The position numbers were made by a program, and so were the translations under genes. From NCBI GenBank assembly GCA_900767605.1, contig CAAFZT010000038.1, positions 1 through 50,674 of the forward strand: 50,674 nt of DNA, in the 5' to 3' direction. Below are positions 32,815 to 41,332 of the stretch, piece by piece. The DNA is from Bacilli bacterium (GTDB lineage Bacteria; Bacillota_I; Bacilli_A; RFN20; CAG-826). The notes below the pieces were generated by a model. The model made no database searches. It saw nothing but the letters and a program-made list of their open reading frames with translations, and had not been told where the DNA came from. Each line of letters begins with the position of its first letter. Position 1 is the stretch's first letter.

Positions 32815-33206
32815 AAAACCTCATTTGCAAACGAGGGATAAATAAATCCGATTATTTCTCGCTTTTTCCGAACCTATCGCGGTATTTTATGCGGATTTTC
32901 TTCGAAAACTCCCTCTTCACGAACCGTTTCGCCTTGTTCATTTTGCCCCTTGGACCGCTGTCAGCGGCTAAAGCAAACCGATCCAATCTTGAACGCCAAG
33001 CGACGTGGCCAGAGTGCGAGCGCACGATTTTCCTCTTCCTGTCATGGGGGTCATTTATCACGACCAGATCGGCTTTTCCGCGGCGATATGGTGTAAGATT
33101 GCCGAGTCAAATCTGCTGTGTCGCCACGGAGAGGCATTGATTGCCCACTTGCCCACGTCAATTATAACGCCTTAGAAAATCATCCCTCGTTTGCAAATGA
33201 GGTTTT
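32815..33206. mobile_element. 392-bp element with perfect 25-bp inverted ends (copy B)
   Basis: The ends 32815-32839 and 33182-33206 are exact reverse complements over 25 bp, with core CCTCATTTGCAAACGAGG, itself almost a palindrome. Between them is one small minus-strand frame (32852-33061) with no other known gene. The arrangement resembles a MITE or REPIN-type mobile repeat. A diverged second copy of one end and of the frame's 3' end lies at 3-115, so the unit is dispersed. No clear target duplication is visible; the left end abuts the rpoE terminator. It has no transposase of its own and could also be a regulatory or structured RNA unit. Confidence 0.6.
32852..33061 (-). CDS. Small very basic protein of unknown function inside inverted-repeat element
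   Basis: This 69-residue frame begins at GTG (33061) and encodes a product rich in Arg and Lys: INDPHDRKRKIVRSHSGHVA near the start and KRFVKREFSKKIRIKYRD near the end. There is no convincing ribosome-binding site, and the frame runs upstream without a standard start to a stop near 33107. The C-terminus matches the partial frame at 3-86, which argues that the protein sequence has been under selection or was coding recently. Nucleic-acid binding is plausible from charge alone. I do not recognise a family. It may be a degraded remnant. Confidence 0.35.
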   Translation of the reverse strand: MINDPHDRKRKIVRSHSGHVAWRSRLDRFALAADSGPRGKMNKAKRFVKREFSKKIRIKYRDRFGKSEK

Positions 33207-33245
33207 TGTCGAATTTTTCTCTTTTCTATTTTTTCGCCCCTTTCT

Positions 33246-33251
33246 TATAAT
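33246..33251 (+). promoter_or_regulatory. -10 box of hydrolase gene, with leader hairpin
   Basis: Exact TATAAT. Downstream, CGGGTTTGGAA (33262-33272) and TTCCAACCCG (33280-33289) form a hairpin just before the AAGGAG ribosome-binding site (33294-33299), which could limit access to it. Confidence 0.4.
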
Positions 33252-33306
33252 GAAATAGAAGCGGGTTTGGAAAAGGAAATTCCAACCCGAAATAAGGAGA
33301 ACGAGA

Positions 33307-34209
33307 ATGGAAGAATTTCAGGTACAACTCCGCGATGGGACGATCATGAAAGGCCATCATTGGCCGACCCTGAACCCCGAAGCCAACTACTGTATGATCA
33401 CGGGCATGCAGGAATATAGCGCCCGTTATGATGAACTCGCCCGATATTTGAATGATTTTCATATCGAAGTTTGGGTTTTGGATGCGATTGGGCAAGGACT
33501 CAACGCCCCCAACCCCGAAGACCAGATGAAGTGGCCGGAAAACGGTTTTGCTAAAAACGTCGAAGGCATCCATATGATGTGTATGCTCGCGCGTAAAAAC
33601 GGATTGCCCACGACCCAAGCGGGGCATTCCATGGGGTCGTTCATGACCCAACGCCGCTTGCAGGTTTATCCTCACGATTCAGACCGAACCTTAATCATTG
33701 GCAGTAACGGCGGCCAGGCTTGCCTTATGAAGATGGGGTATTTGCTCGCGTGCTTAAAGGTTCATAAATCCAATTGGGATAAGCCAAACCCCTCGTTAAC
33801 GAAATTAAGCCTTGGGGGATACGCCAAAAGCGTGAAGGACGCCGAAACCGAACTTGATTGGCTTTCTTATGATGAAGAAAACCGCAAAGCCTATGCCGCG
33901 CATCCTTATTGCGGCTTCCCGCCAACGGGAGGCTTCTGGAAAGAATTGCTTCGGGGCGTGCGCTTGATTTGGACGAAAAAAGAGCTGAAGCGCGTAGCAA
34001 AAGACGAACAGATTTTCATCATCGCCGGAGAAGAGGATCCCGTGGGTCAATTTGGTAAAGGGCCCACCTGGCTTTGCGCCGCTTATCAGAAATTGGGCGT
34101 GAGGAACGTCACCGTCAAACTCTATCCCCATATGCGTCATGAAATCACCAATGAAACGGAACGTGGAACCGTCTTTATGGATATTCGGGATTTCGTGCTG
34201 GGGAAATAA
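33307..34209 (+). CDS. Alpha/beta hydrolase, monoglyceride lipase/lysophospholipase-like
   Basis: The 300-residue cytoplasmic serine hydrolase has the nucleophile elbow AGHSMGSF (Ser near 104), an acid in AGEEDPVGQFG and a catalytic His in YPHMRHEI, the order of Hydrolase_4 family enzymes. The opening VQLRDGTIMKGHHW and the LNDFHIEVWVLDAIGQG oxyanion region also fit. Substrates are probably short or medium acyl esters of glycerol or lysophospholipid, by family. AAGGAGA 7 nt upstream sets the start. Single-gene unit with a terminator at 34229-34266. Confidence 0.88.
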   Translation: MEEFQVQLRDGTIMKGHHWPTLNPEANYCMITGMQEYSARYDELARYLNDFHIEVWVLDAIGQGLNAPNPEDQMKWPENGFAKNVEGIHMMCMLARKNGLPTTQAGHSMGSFMTQRRLQVYPHDSDRTLIIGSNGGQACLMKMGYLLACLKVHKSNWDKPNPSLTKLSLGGYAKSVKDAETELDWLSYDEENRKAYAAHPYCGFPPTGGFWKELLRGVRLIWTKKELKRVAKDEQIFIIAGEEDPVGQFGKGPTWLCAAYQKLGVRNVTVKLYPHMRHEITNETERGTVFMDIRDFVLGK

Positions 34210-34228
34210 GGCTTTCTTTGGAAAAGAC

Positions 34229-34266
34229 GCGGGGAAAGCGCTTGCACCTTTCCCTGCTTTTATTTC
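34229..34266 (+). terminator. Terminator of hydrolase gene
   Basis: GCGGGGAAA pairs with TTTCCCTGC around an 11-nt loop, then TTTTATTT. Confidence 0.75.
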
Positions 34267-34295
34267 CGCGTATGATAGAAAAGCATTAGGTACGT

Positions 34296-34841
34296 ATGTT
34301 TGTTTTCCAATTCGATGTCGCAGCAAAAGCCGGATTCTGGGTCACGGTAATCACGATGGGGCTATCCGCCCTTGTCGCGATTTTAATTTTCATCGCCCAA
34401 AACCTTTTTCGCAGCGGCGACTTCAACGTCCAATGCCGTCGTCATGCTTATATCGATCGTCGGGATGTCCGTTTGGATTTAACCTTCGAAAACGTTGATG
34501 CCAAAGACCGCGTATATTCGGGGTTTGACCTTTATGGAAAGAAGGATGGCGTCGAAAGCCTTGTTGCCCATTTAGACGGGCTTCCTTTATCTAACGACCC
34601 CGATTCGAGGTTTATTTCGCGCCGAGGCTCCACCTATAGCATCGCTATCCCTCGCAACGCCAGGAAATCCGCCTCCTTAACCTATACGATATCCCCTCTT
34701 TTGGATTTGTCCGCCTACCGCGATTTCTCCATTGTTGTCGTGGACGATTCTTCAAAAGTGCGGGCGGCCTATTTTCCTTCTTTTGATTCCACGGACCTCC
34801 AAGAACTGCATTTCCATCGTAAAAAAGGCGAGAAAAGGTAG
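34296..34841 (+). CDS. Single-pass membrane protein of unknown function
   Basis: The 181-residue protein has one N-terminal helix (about 13-37, VTVITMGLSALVAILIFIA) and a polar, beta-rich remainder of about 140 residues. No family is recognised. The start lacks a good ribosome-binding site (TTAGGT, 5 nt upstream); a TATGAT -10 box lies 19 nt before ATG. Its stop is 33 nt before mtnN, with a separate promoter between, so the two need not be co-transcribed. Confidence 0.65.
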   Translation: MFVFQFDVAAKAGFWVTVITMGLSALVAILIFIAQNLFRSGDFNVQCRRHAYIDRRDVRLDLTFENVDAKDRVYSGFDLYGKKDGVESLVAHLDGLPLSNDPDSRFISRRGSTYSIAIPRNARKSASLTYTISPLLDLSAYRDFSIVVVDDSSKVRAAYFPSFDSTDLQELHFHRKKGEKR

Positions 34842-34866
34842 ACAATTTAACGGATAACGATAGAAT
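34839..34866 (+). promoter_or_regulatory. Promoter giving leaderless mtnN message
   Basis: TAGACA (34839-34844), 16 nt, TAGAAT (34861-34866), then 7 nt to ATG 34874. There is no ribosome-binding site in the 7 nt. Confidence 0.55.
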
Positions 34867-34873
34867 AACCGCC

Positions 34874-35560
34874 ATGGTTTGTTTATTGTTTGCAATGGAA
34901 AAAGAAGCCTCGGAGCTTCTAAAAAATGTCGAAATCCTTGAAAACCGCTGCGTCGGTTACACGGAGATTTTCGAAGTCGAAAAGGACGAAAAGAAATTTT
35001 TGGTCGCGATTTCTGGAATTGGAAAAGGCTTTGCCGCGAGTGCCGTCGCCTCGATTGCCAATTTGTATAAAGTCGATTCTTTCATCAATGTCGGTGTTGC
35101 CGGAAGCCAAAACAAAGCGAAGGCGGATATCTTCTCCGCAGTGATTGGTAATCAATACGTGGAACACGATATGGATACCTCGGCGATTGGGGATCCTAAA
35201 GGTCTTATCTCGGGCATCAACATGGTTTATCTCCCGGGCTGCAAATCCCTAATGGAAGTGGCGGGACAAGTTTGCAAAGGCTTATCCATCCCTTATGTGG
35301 AAGGAACCATCTCTAGCGGTGATACCTTCTTATCCGAAGGGGAAAAGAAGAAGAGTATCACCGAGGAATTCGGTTCCCTTTGTTTAGATATGGAAAGTGC
35401 CCCGTTTGCTCAAATTGCTTCTGTCTTCCATGTTCCTTTCTGTGCGATTCGCGTGATCAGCGATGCCGAGCATCCGGAGGTGGAATATCCCCTTAATGTG
35501 AAGAAGTGCTCGGAAATCGCCTCTCAGATTGCCTTGGCGATGGCTCTTCGTCTAGCTTAA
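34874..35560 (+). CDS. mtnN: 5'-methylthioadenosine/S-adenosylhomocysteine nucleosidase
   Basis: The enzyme cleaves MTA and SAH to adenine and a thioribose, removing by-products of SAM-dependent methyl transfer and radical-SAM reactions such as MiaB's. The 228 residues show FAMEKEASELL at the start, VAISGIGKGFAASA, GVAGSQN, ISSGDTFLSEGEKK with the substrate-binding region, and the active Asp in VISDAEH. Length is normal. The start codon appears to be the first codon of the message. Confidence 0.93.
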   Translation: MVCLLFAMEKEASELLKNVEILENRCVGYTEIFEVEKDEKKFLVAISGIGKGFAASAVASIANLYKVDSFINVGVAGSQNKAKADIFSAVIGNQYVEHDMDTSAIGDPKGLISGINMVYLPGCKSLMEVAGQVCKGLSIPYVEGTISSGDTFLSEGEKKKSITEEFGSLCLDMESAPFAQIASVFHVPFCAIRVISDAEHPEVEYPLNVKKCSEIASQIALAMALRLA

Positions 35561-35671
35561 ATCTCGATTTCGTTGATTTTGCTGTCATTTTTGGACGCGA
35601 AGACCTCGCCCCATCCTTTGATTTGCTTTATAATTCCCTTTGGTTCATAAGACCGAAAGGATATTGTTTCA

Positions 35672-36379
35672 ATGGTTAAATTAGTCTTGATTCGCCATGG
35701 CCAAAGCGAATGGAATCTCAAAAACCTCTTCACGGGTTGGACGGATGTCGAGCTTTCGGAAAATGGCGTTGCCGAAGCCAAAGCCGCCGGCAAATTGCTC
35801 AAAGAGAAGGGATATACCTTCGATATGGCTTTCTCTTCCGTTTTGAAGCGTGCCAACCACACAATGGACTTCGCTTTGTCCGAAATGGGAGAAAACTCGA
35901 TTCCGAAGTTCTATTCCTGGAGGCTCAACGAACGTCACTATGGTGCCCTCCAAGGCCTCAATAAAGCCGATTCCGCCAAAAAATGGGGCGATGAGCAAGT
36001 TCACATTTGGCGTCGTAGCGCGGATGTCCCACCTCTAGCTCTCACCAAAGAGGATGAGCGTTGGCCCGGCAACCAAGAAAAATACAAAGAATTGATTGCC
36101 AAGGGAGAAATGACGATTGAGGATTGCCCCCTTACGGAATGCCTCATCGACACCGCTGATCGCGTGAAGCCGTATTTCGACGAGAAGATCGCCCCGGAAA
36201 TCAAAGCTGGTAAGAAAGTTCTCATCGCGGCCCACGGTAATTCGCTCCGCGCCATTGTCATGATGTTGGAACACCTCACTCCGGATCAAATCATCTCCGT
36301 TGAAATTCCGACGGGGAAACCCTTGGTCTACGAATTGGATGAGAAAGACCTTAAGGTCCTTAACAAATACTACCTCTAA
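35672..36379 (+). CDS. gpmA: 2,3-bisphosphoglycerate-dependent phosphoglycerate mutase
   Basis: Glycolytic interconversion of 3- and 2-phosphoglycerate. The 235 residues have catalytic RHGQSEWNLKNLFTGWTDVEL, LNERHYGALQGLNK and AAHGNSLRAIVMMLE with the second His. Length is normal. GAAAGGA 10 nt upstream is the ribosome-binding site. The terminator at 36393-36426 separates it from the convergent CDF gene. Confidence 0.97.
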   Translation: MVKLVLIRHGQSEWNLKNLFTGWTDVELSENGVAEAKAAGKLLKEKGYTFDMAFSSVLKRANHTMDFALSEMGENSIPKFYSWRLNERHYGALQGLNKADSAKKWGDEQVHIWRRSADVPPLALTKEDERWPGNQEKYKELIAKGEMTIEDCPLTECLIDTADRVKPYFDEKIAPEIKAGKKVLIAAHGNSLRAIVMMLEHLTPDQIISVEIPTGKPLVYELDEKDLKVLNKYYL

Positions 36380-36392
36380 TTCTTCGGCAACG

Positions 36393-36426
36393 AAAATCGC
36401 CTCGCTTCATAACGGGGCGATTTTTT
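36393..36426. terminator. Bidirectional terminator between gpmA and CDF gene
   Basis: AAAATCGCCTCG pairs with CGGGGCGATTTT, followed by T on the plus strand and by TTTT on the minus strand. Confidence 0.85.
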
Positions 36427-36431
36427 ATGTC

Positions 36432-37607
36432 CTATTCGACGTAAGAATGGTCGAAGGTCACATCTAATTGTTTATGTGGGAAGGCTTGGGATAATGCCTT
36501 TAGGATTTCCTCTTTTTTCGCTTCTAACGAATAAGGAAGGAGGACATCAAATTCGATGCGGGTTCCTTTGTTATCGTGATAGATATGCAGATCGTGCATG
36601 GAGGGATTTTCGTAGAATCCCTTTAAAACCATCATGGCTTTTTCTCTAACTTCCTTAGATTCTTGATCCGATTCTACCGGATCCATGTGAATGGTGGTTT
36701 CCGCGTGGTATTTGGCGTTAATCTCCCGTTCCAAGGAATCAATCGTTTCATGAATAATGGGAAGCTTTTGATCTGCGGATACTTCTACGTGGAGGGTGAT
36801 GAAGACTTTAGTCGGTCCATAACGGTGGAACAAAACGTCATGAACGCCGAGAATTCCTGGACGTTGCATGGCTAAAGAGGTGATGTCCTCCACATCTTTG
36901 GCAGAGAAAGCCAGTCCAATTAATGGGTTCGCAGTCTCTTGAATCATGCGGATTCCCGAGTAGATGATGAAGCAAGCAACCCCGATTCCAAAATACCCGT
37001 CTAAGAACGTCCAATTCAAAGTGATGGATAAAATCGCAGATAAGACGACGGCGAAAGTGGCGGCCGTGTCGGTGAAACTATCGATTGCCGTGGCTTTTAA
37101 AGCCGGGGAGGAAATCGTCTTGGCTAAGCTTAAATTCATAAGGCCTTGTAGTACTTTTAGCCCAATTGCGGCAATTAGGACGATAACGGTTGGCCAGGTA
37201 TAGAAGGCAGCTTCTCCTGCAACGATTCCTTTGATGGAATTTACGATGAGTTCGCCTCCTGCCACCAAGACCAAGGTGGCGACTAAAATGCCGGCGATAT
37301 ATTCCATTCTTTCGTGGCCATAGGGGTGGCCAGCGTCCGCGGGTTTAGAGGCGGCACGGAAGCCAACAAGGGTCACGATGTTAGAGGCCATGTCGCCTGC
37401 GCTATCGATGCAGTCGGCAAGTAGGGCCATTGGGAAAATCCAGGAGGACTGCGAGGCCAATAAGATGGCGAGACTTAGTTTCATTCCAACCAAAATCACG
37501 TTGATGAGGAGACCAAGCCAAGCGGCGAGGATGCCGTGGGCAGAACGAACGGTTTCGTCCTGAATGTTCTGGTAATTTTTAATGAATAATCGACGCAAGA
37601 ATTTCAT
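36432..37607 (-). CDS. Cation diffusion facilitator transporter, Mn/Fe-type motifs
   Basis: This 391-residue metal/proton antiporter exports divalent cations across the membrane. It has six helices in about 20-230 and a cytoplasmic tail. The metal site has two D-x3-D motifs (DSAGD in helix 2, DSFTD in helix 5); zinc members have H-x3-D in one or both, and the all-Asp form is associated with manganese or iron. The tail, about 160 residues, is about twice the usual length: a dimerisation domain (HDVLFHRYGPTKVFITLHVEV) is followed by a second similar module (MHDLHIYHDNKGTRIEFDV). Single gene on the minus strand. Confidence 0.92.
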   Translation of the reverse strand: MKFLRRLFIKNYQNIQDETVRSAHGILAAWLGLLINVILVGMKLSLAILLASQSSWIFPMALLADCIDSAGDMASNIVTLVGFRAASKPADAGHPYGHERMEYIAGILVATLVLVAGGELIVNSIKGIVAGEAAFYTWPTVIVLIAAIGLKVLQGLMNLSLAKTISSPALKATAIDSFTDTAATFAVVLSAILSITLNWTFLDGYFGIGVACFIIYSGIRMIQETANPLIGLAFSAKDVEDITSLAMQRPGILGVHDVLFHRYGPTKVFITLHVEVSADQKLPIIHETIDSLEREINAKYHAETTIHMDPVESDQESKEVREKAMMVLKGFYENPSMHDLHIYHDNKGTRIEFDVLLPYSLEAKKEEILKALSQAFPHKQLDVTFDHSYVE

Positions 37608-37690
37608 GTCCCAATGTTATCCCTTGTTTGACAATGGTTAGTCAATGTTAAAATCCAAAGAACCGAAAAGGACAAGCGTTTGCAGAAGCA

Positions 37691-37718
37691 TTGACCTCCC
37701 TTTAATTTCCTTTATAGT
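37691..37718 (+). promoter_or_regulatory. Promoter giving leaderless metalloprotease message
   Basis: TTGACC, 16 nt, TATAGT; ATG 37726 follows 7 nt after the -10 box with no ribosome-binding site. Confidence 0.6.
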
Positions 37719-37725
37719 AAGAACG

Positions 37726-39318
37726 ATGAAAAACCTTAAGAAATTATTTTTATTCACTTTCGTTGGAGCCTTGCCCCTTGCTCTAACGAGCTGCTCCATT
37801 TATGACATTCTTTTTGGCGGTTTCCCCGGTGGAAATCCCAATGCCAGCAATGGGGTGAACCACGAGGGAGATTGGACCACAGACGTCCTTCCTTTTAGTT
37901 TGAAATCTGCCCACGAAACCTATGGGGCGGACACCCTTCCTCCTACTGGCGACGTCAAATTGCTGGTCTTGCCCATCGAATTCACCGATTCGCCTTTCTC
38001 AAGCCAATCCTTAAAAGACTTGAACGTGGCCTTGAATGGCAAGGCAGAGGATACGGGGTATTGGGAATCCGTTTCTTCTTTCTATTCCAAAAGCAGTTAC
38101 GGCAAGAGCAATCTTTCCTTTGAGGTGGCTCCCGTCTACAAAACGGGATTAACCCAGAGAAACGCTTATTCTCGTTATGTCTCGTCTCGGACGGGGGAAT
38201 CCGATAATGGCGGTAATTTGATTCATTATGCTTACGATAATTACGTAAGCGCGAAAGGAAAGGGGGCGACCAAAGCTTTCGATTCGGACGGAAACGGCTA
38301 TATCGATGGCATTGTCGCCGTTTATTCAGGGCCCAACTGCACGAATGCGCCCACGAAATTATATGATTCCGAAACCAATTATTACTGGGCCTATACCTAT
38401 TGGATGTCGATGACGAGTGCAGCCGGAGGATGGTGTGATCCCAACCCCAAGAATCCCACCCCGAACCTTTATTTTTGGCTTTCCTATGACTTTTTGTATC
38501 AAGCCGTCAGCTCCCCGAAAGTGGATGCGCATACCTTGATTCATGAGACGGGACATATGTATGGCCTCGATGACTATTATCCCAATCAAACCGATAGCAA
38601 GGCCAACCTTGCCGGTGGCTGGGATATGATGGATGAAAACATCTTGGACCATGACGCCTATAGCAAAATGGTGTTAGGCTGGACTTCTCCCCATGTGGTC
38701 CAAGAGCCGGGAACTTATTCCATCAATCCTTCCGCGACAAGCGGAGACTGCCTCTTAATTCCTTCCAGTTCTTGGAACGGCACGGCCTACGATGAATATA
38801 TGCTTTTGGAGCTTTATACTCCGACCGACCTCAACTATTTGGATTCCCATGAACGTTATCCAGGACGTTTACTTGGCTATAGCACCTATGGGGCGAAGCT
38901 CTATCACATCGATTCCCGTTTATTGGAATTGAAACAAAACACGTCGACGTACGATACCACCTATTCCTACATGGAAAACCCCAAAGGCGGTATGAAAGCC
39001 TACGATGGACGTTATGTTTATGGCTATATGGTAGGTGCGAGTAACTGCAATAAAAACGATGGCGTGGATAGCCGTTGCTCCTTAATCCACATGATGGAAG
39101 CGGATAACGACGGGGCGTTTGCCGCGGGGAAATATGGGACCAACAATGATTTGTTCCACACGGGGGATAGCTTCTCCATGAAGACGTATCGTTCTTCTTT
39201 CCCGTTCCGTAATTCAAACGGGGATGCTTGTTTCAATAAAGGGTCGGATTTCCCCTATCGCATTACCTTTGATGAAGTGGCTGCCGATCATGCGACCGTC
39301 ACCATCAGTCTTGCCTAA
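37726..39318 (+). CDS. M6-like zinc metalloprotease lipoprotein
   Basis: The 530-residue secreted protease has a lipoprotein signal (MKNLKKLFLFTFVGALPLAL, lipobox ALTSC, Cys 23) and should be tethered outside the cell. The zinc site HETGHMYGLDDYY has the HExxHxxGxxD pattern of M6/immune-inhibitor-A-like proteases. DSDGNGYIDG resembles a Ca-binding loop. Upstream, DVKLLVLPIEFTDSPF is the typical M6 opening. The C-terminal ~170 residues have no domain I can name. ATG 37726 is the signal-peptide start; the frame extends upstream but only into the promoter. Likely digests extracellular or host protein. Confidence 0.88.
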   Translation: MKNLKKLFLFTFVGALPLALTSCSIYDILFGGFPGGNPNASNGVNHEGDWTTDVLPFSLKSAHETYGADTLPPTGDVKLLVLPIEFTDSPFSSQSLKDLNVALNGKAEDTGYWESVSSFYSKSSYGKSNLSFEVAPVYKTGLTQRNAYSRYVSSRTGESDNGGNLIHYAYDNYVSAKGKGATKAFDSDGNGYIDGIVAVYSGPNCTNAPTKLYDSETNYYWAYTYWMSMTSAAGGWCDPNPKNPTPNLYFWLSYDFLYQAVSSPKVDAHTLIHETGHMYGLDDYYPNQTDSKANLAGGWDMMDENILDHDAYSKMVLGWTSPHVVQEPGTYSINPSATSGDCLLIPSSSWNGTAYDEYMLLELYTPTDLNYLDSHERYPGRLLGYSTYGAKLYHIDSRLLELKQNTSTYDTTYSYMENPKGGMKAYDGRYVYGYMVGASNCNKNDGVDSRCSLIHMMEADNDGAFAAGKYGTNNDLFHTGDSFSMKTYRSSFPFRNSNGDACFNKGSDFPYRITFDEVAADHATVTISLA

Positions 39319-39373
39319 AGAAGTGGCGGATTCGTTTTGTAGAATTTATAATTTGCCGCATTAAGGTCTAAAC

Positions 39374-39850
39374 ATGTCGAAGAAAAGTGATTCCAGCGTA
39401 CTACTAGAAAACCGCAAAGCCCGGTTCCTTTATTTTTTGAGCGATTTCATGACCGCGGGAATTGTTTTAACCGGCACGGAAATCAAATCGTTAAGGGGAA
39501 GAAACGCTTCTTTGGCGGATAGTTATATCTACGTCAAAAATAACGAGGTGTTCATCGTGAATATGCATATCGCCCCTTATAAAGAAGGAACGATTTATAA
39601 CGTGGATCACCTTCGGGACCGCAAGCTCCTTCTTACCAAGCAAGAAATACGCCGTTTAAGCAATAACCTTAAGGGAACGGGCATGACCTGCGTCCCTACG
39701 AAGGTTTTCTTATCTCGTGGATACGCCAAAGTCGAAATTGCTTTGGCCAAGGGCAAGGCTGCCCACGATAAACGCGACGCCATCAAGGAAAGAGACGCGA
39801 AGAAGCGAATCGATCGCGCGTTAAAAGATGGGCGAGGAGCGGAGGATTAA
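39374..39850 (+). CDS. smpB: SsrA-binding protein SmpB
   Basis: SmpB binds tmRNA for trans-translation of stalled ribosomes. The 158 residues match: FLSDFMTAGIVLTGTEIKSLR, YIYVKNNEVFIVNMHIAPY, LSRGYAKVEIALAKGKAAHDKR and a basic C-terminal tail. A TATAAT lies at 39347-39352 and an AAGG ribosome-binding site precedes the start. tmRNA is not in the window. Confidence 0.97.
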   Translation: MSKKSDSSVLLENRKARFLYFLSDFMTAGIVLTGTEIKSLRGRNASLADSYIYVKNNEVFIVNMHIAPYKEGTIYNVDHLRDRKLLLTKQEIRRLSNNLKGTGMTCVPTKVFLSRGYAKVEIALAKGKAAHDKRDAIKERDAKKRIDRALKDGRGAED

Positions 39851-39852
39851 TA

Positions 39853-41073
39853 ATGACTTTATCGGAAGCGAATGCCCTCCTTTTAAATCGGGACCAAGAA
39901 ATATCGAGCCCTTCTTTTCCTAAATTCCTACGTAAAGCCAAAATCCATTTTGATGGTGATGTCATCCATGTGGCAGGAAGCAATGGGAAAGGCGAGACGG
40001 TTTTCTATTTAACTCGCCTCGCTTTAGCAAAGAAGCATACAGGGGTCGGCTCTTTTTATAATTTCTATTATCAAAATTTCACCGAATCCATTTGGCTAGA
40101 TGGCAAACCTCTTTCCGAAGAGAAGGCCTGTCAGTACCTAGAACGCCTTTTGCCGTTAGCGAATCAATATGGCATCACCCGTTTCGAATTATGCCTTGCC
40201 GTGGCGTTACTGGCTTTCCAAGAAGCCCATATGTCCCTTGCCATTTTGGAATGTGGGATGGGCGGTGAAGAAGATCCGACTCACATCGAAGAATTGAATC
40301 AAGTCGGCGTGGTAATCACCAACGTTGCCTTGGAACATACCGAATATTTAGGGACGACCTTAAGTGAAATCGCCCTTTCGATTTCGGGAATTATTTCTAA
40401 AGGCGTTCCTGTGATTGTTGGTGGTATGGACGAAAGCGCGGAAGAAACGCTTCGCCTTGTCGCCGCCAAAAAGAAAACGTGGATTCGCGGAATCGAACGG
40501 GTATACCTCCCCCATCTTGTTAATCGCGAGGCCTTTCATTTTGATTATCCGCCTTATAAGGACATTATCGTTCCGGGGCTGGCTTCTTATCACGTGACCA
40601 ATGCCTGTTTGGCTCTAGAAGCGGCCAAAACGATTCCAAGCCTACAAGGATTAAGCGAAGAACAAATCAACGCCTCTTTCCAAGAAGGCGGGATATTAGA
40701 AGGCCATCTCGACCATCATGGAGTCGTTTATTTTGATGGAGCGAACAATCCCCAGGCGGTGGATGTCCTTCGTCGTTGCTTTGCAACCTTAGGTCAAAAG
40801 AAAGACGTCCATGTTCTTTTTGCCTGCCTCCGTCGTCAAAATCTTTCCGCGATGCTTCCATTGCTAGATGATGCCGCAGGCTCGGTGACTTTAACGACCT
40901 TTGATCATGAAGACGCCAGAGACGAGATGGGTTATGCCCTTTATGTGGAAGACCACGCCTATATTGGAAATCCCTTGATGGCCTTAATGCAATTAGAAGC
41001 GGAGCATCCAGGCGAAACAATCGTGGCTACGGGGTGCCCGGAATTCGTTGCCTACTTAAAACAACGTTTATGA
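39853..41073 (+). CDS. Folylpolyglutamate/dihydrofolate synthase family protein
   Basis: This 406-residue FolC-like Mur-ligase enzyme adds glutamate to folates. It has the P-loop VAGSNGKGETV (normally GTNGKGST), the ILECGMGGEEDPTHI segment (normally EVGLGGRLDATN) and the C-terminal YFDGANNPQAV. The motifs are clear but all diverged, so another amino-acid ligase in the same family cannot be excluded. GGAGGA 8 nt upstream sets the start. Nothing separates it from smpB; a tiny membrane protein overlaps its stop. Confidence 0.82.
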   Translation: MTLSEANALLLNRDQEISSPSFPKFLRKAKIHFDGDVIHVAGSNGKGETVFYLTRLALAKKHTGVGSFYNFYYQNFTESIWLDGKPLSEEKACQYLERLLPLANQYGITRFELCLAVALLAFQEAHMSLAILECGMGGEEDPTHIEELNQVGVVITNVALEHTEYLGTTLSEIALSISGIISKGVPVIVGGMDESAEETLRLVAAKKKTWIRGIERVYLPHLVNREAFHFDYPPYKDIIVPGLASYHVTNACLALEAAKTIPSLQGLSEEQINASFQEGGILEGHLDHHGVVYFDGANNPQAVDVLRRCFATLGQKKDVHVLFACLRRQNLSAMLPLLDDAAGSVTLTTFDHEDARDEMGYALYVEDHAYIGNPLMALMQLEAEHPGETIVATGCPEFVAYLKQRL

Positions 41074-41255
41074 AAAAGAAAGACCAAGATCCGATTCCAG
41101 AAATCGACGAATCTCTTTTGACTCCGGAACAAAAAGAAGAACTGCACTGTAAACCCAAAATAGCGGGGTACGTGATCTTCTTTTCGGTGATGGCCGTGTT
41201 TATTGCTGCATGTATTATCGTGATTTATGCCCTTGGTGGACCCGTCGGAAGTTGA
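41070..41255 (+). CDS. Small single-pass membrane protein
   Basis: The 61-residue protein starts at ATG 41070 overlapping the folC-like stop (ATGA), so it is translationally coupled. About 30 charged residues (ending in KEELHCKPK) precede one helix (GYVIFFSVMAVFIAACIIVI) and a short GGPVGS tail. No family recognised; function unknown. Confidence 0.7.
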   Translation: MKKKDQDPIPEIDESLLTPEQKEELHCKPKIAGYVIFFSVMAVFIAACIIVIYALGGPVGS

Positions 41256-41332
41256 TATTTCTTTCTCTCTAATTGGAAACCTGTATTTCCATAAAAATAG
41301 ACAGTATATCTTGTTTTGTTGCCTATTATAAA

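Noticed and set aside
37616..37635. ATCCCTTGTTTGACAATGG upstream of the CDF gene resembles the inverted-repeat arm
   Set aside because: It differs by several substitutions and an insertion, and there is no partner arm or small ORF.
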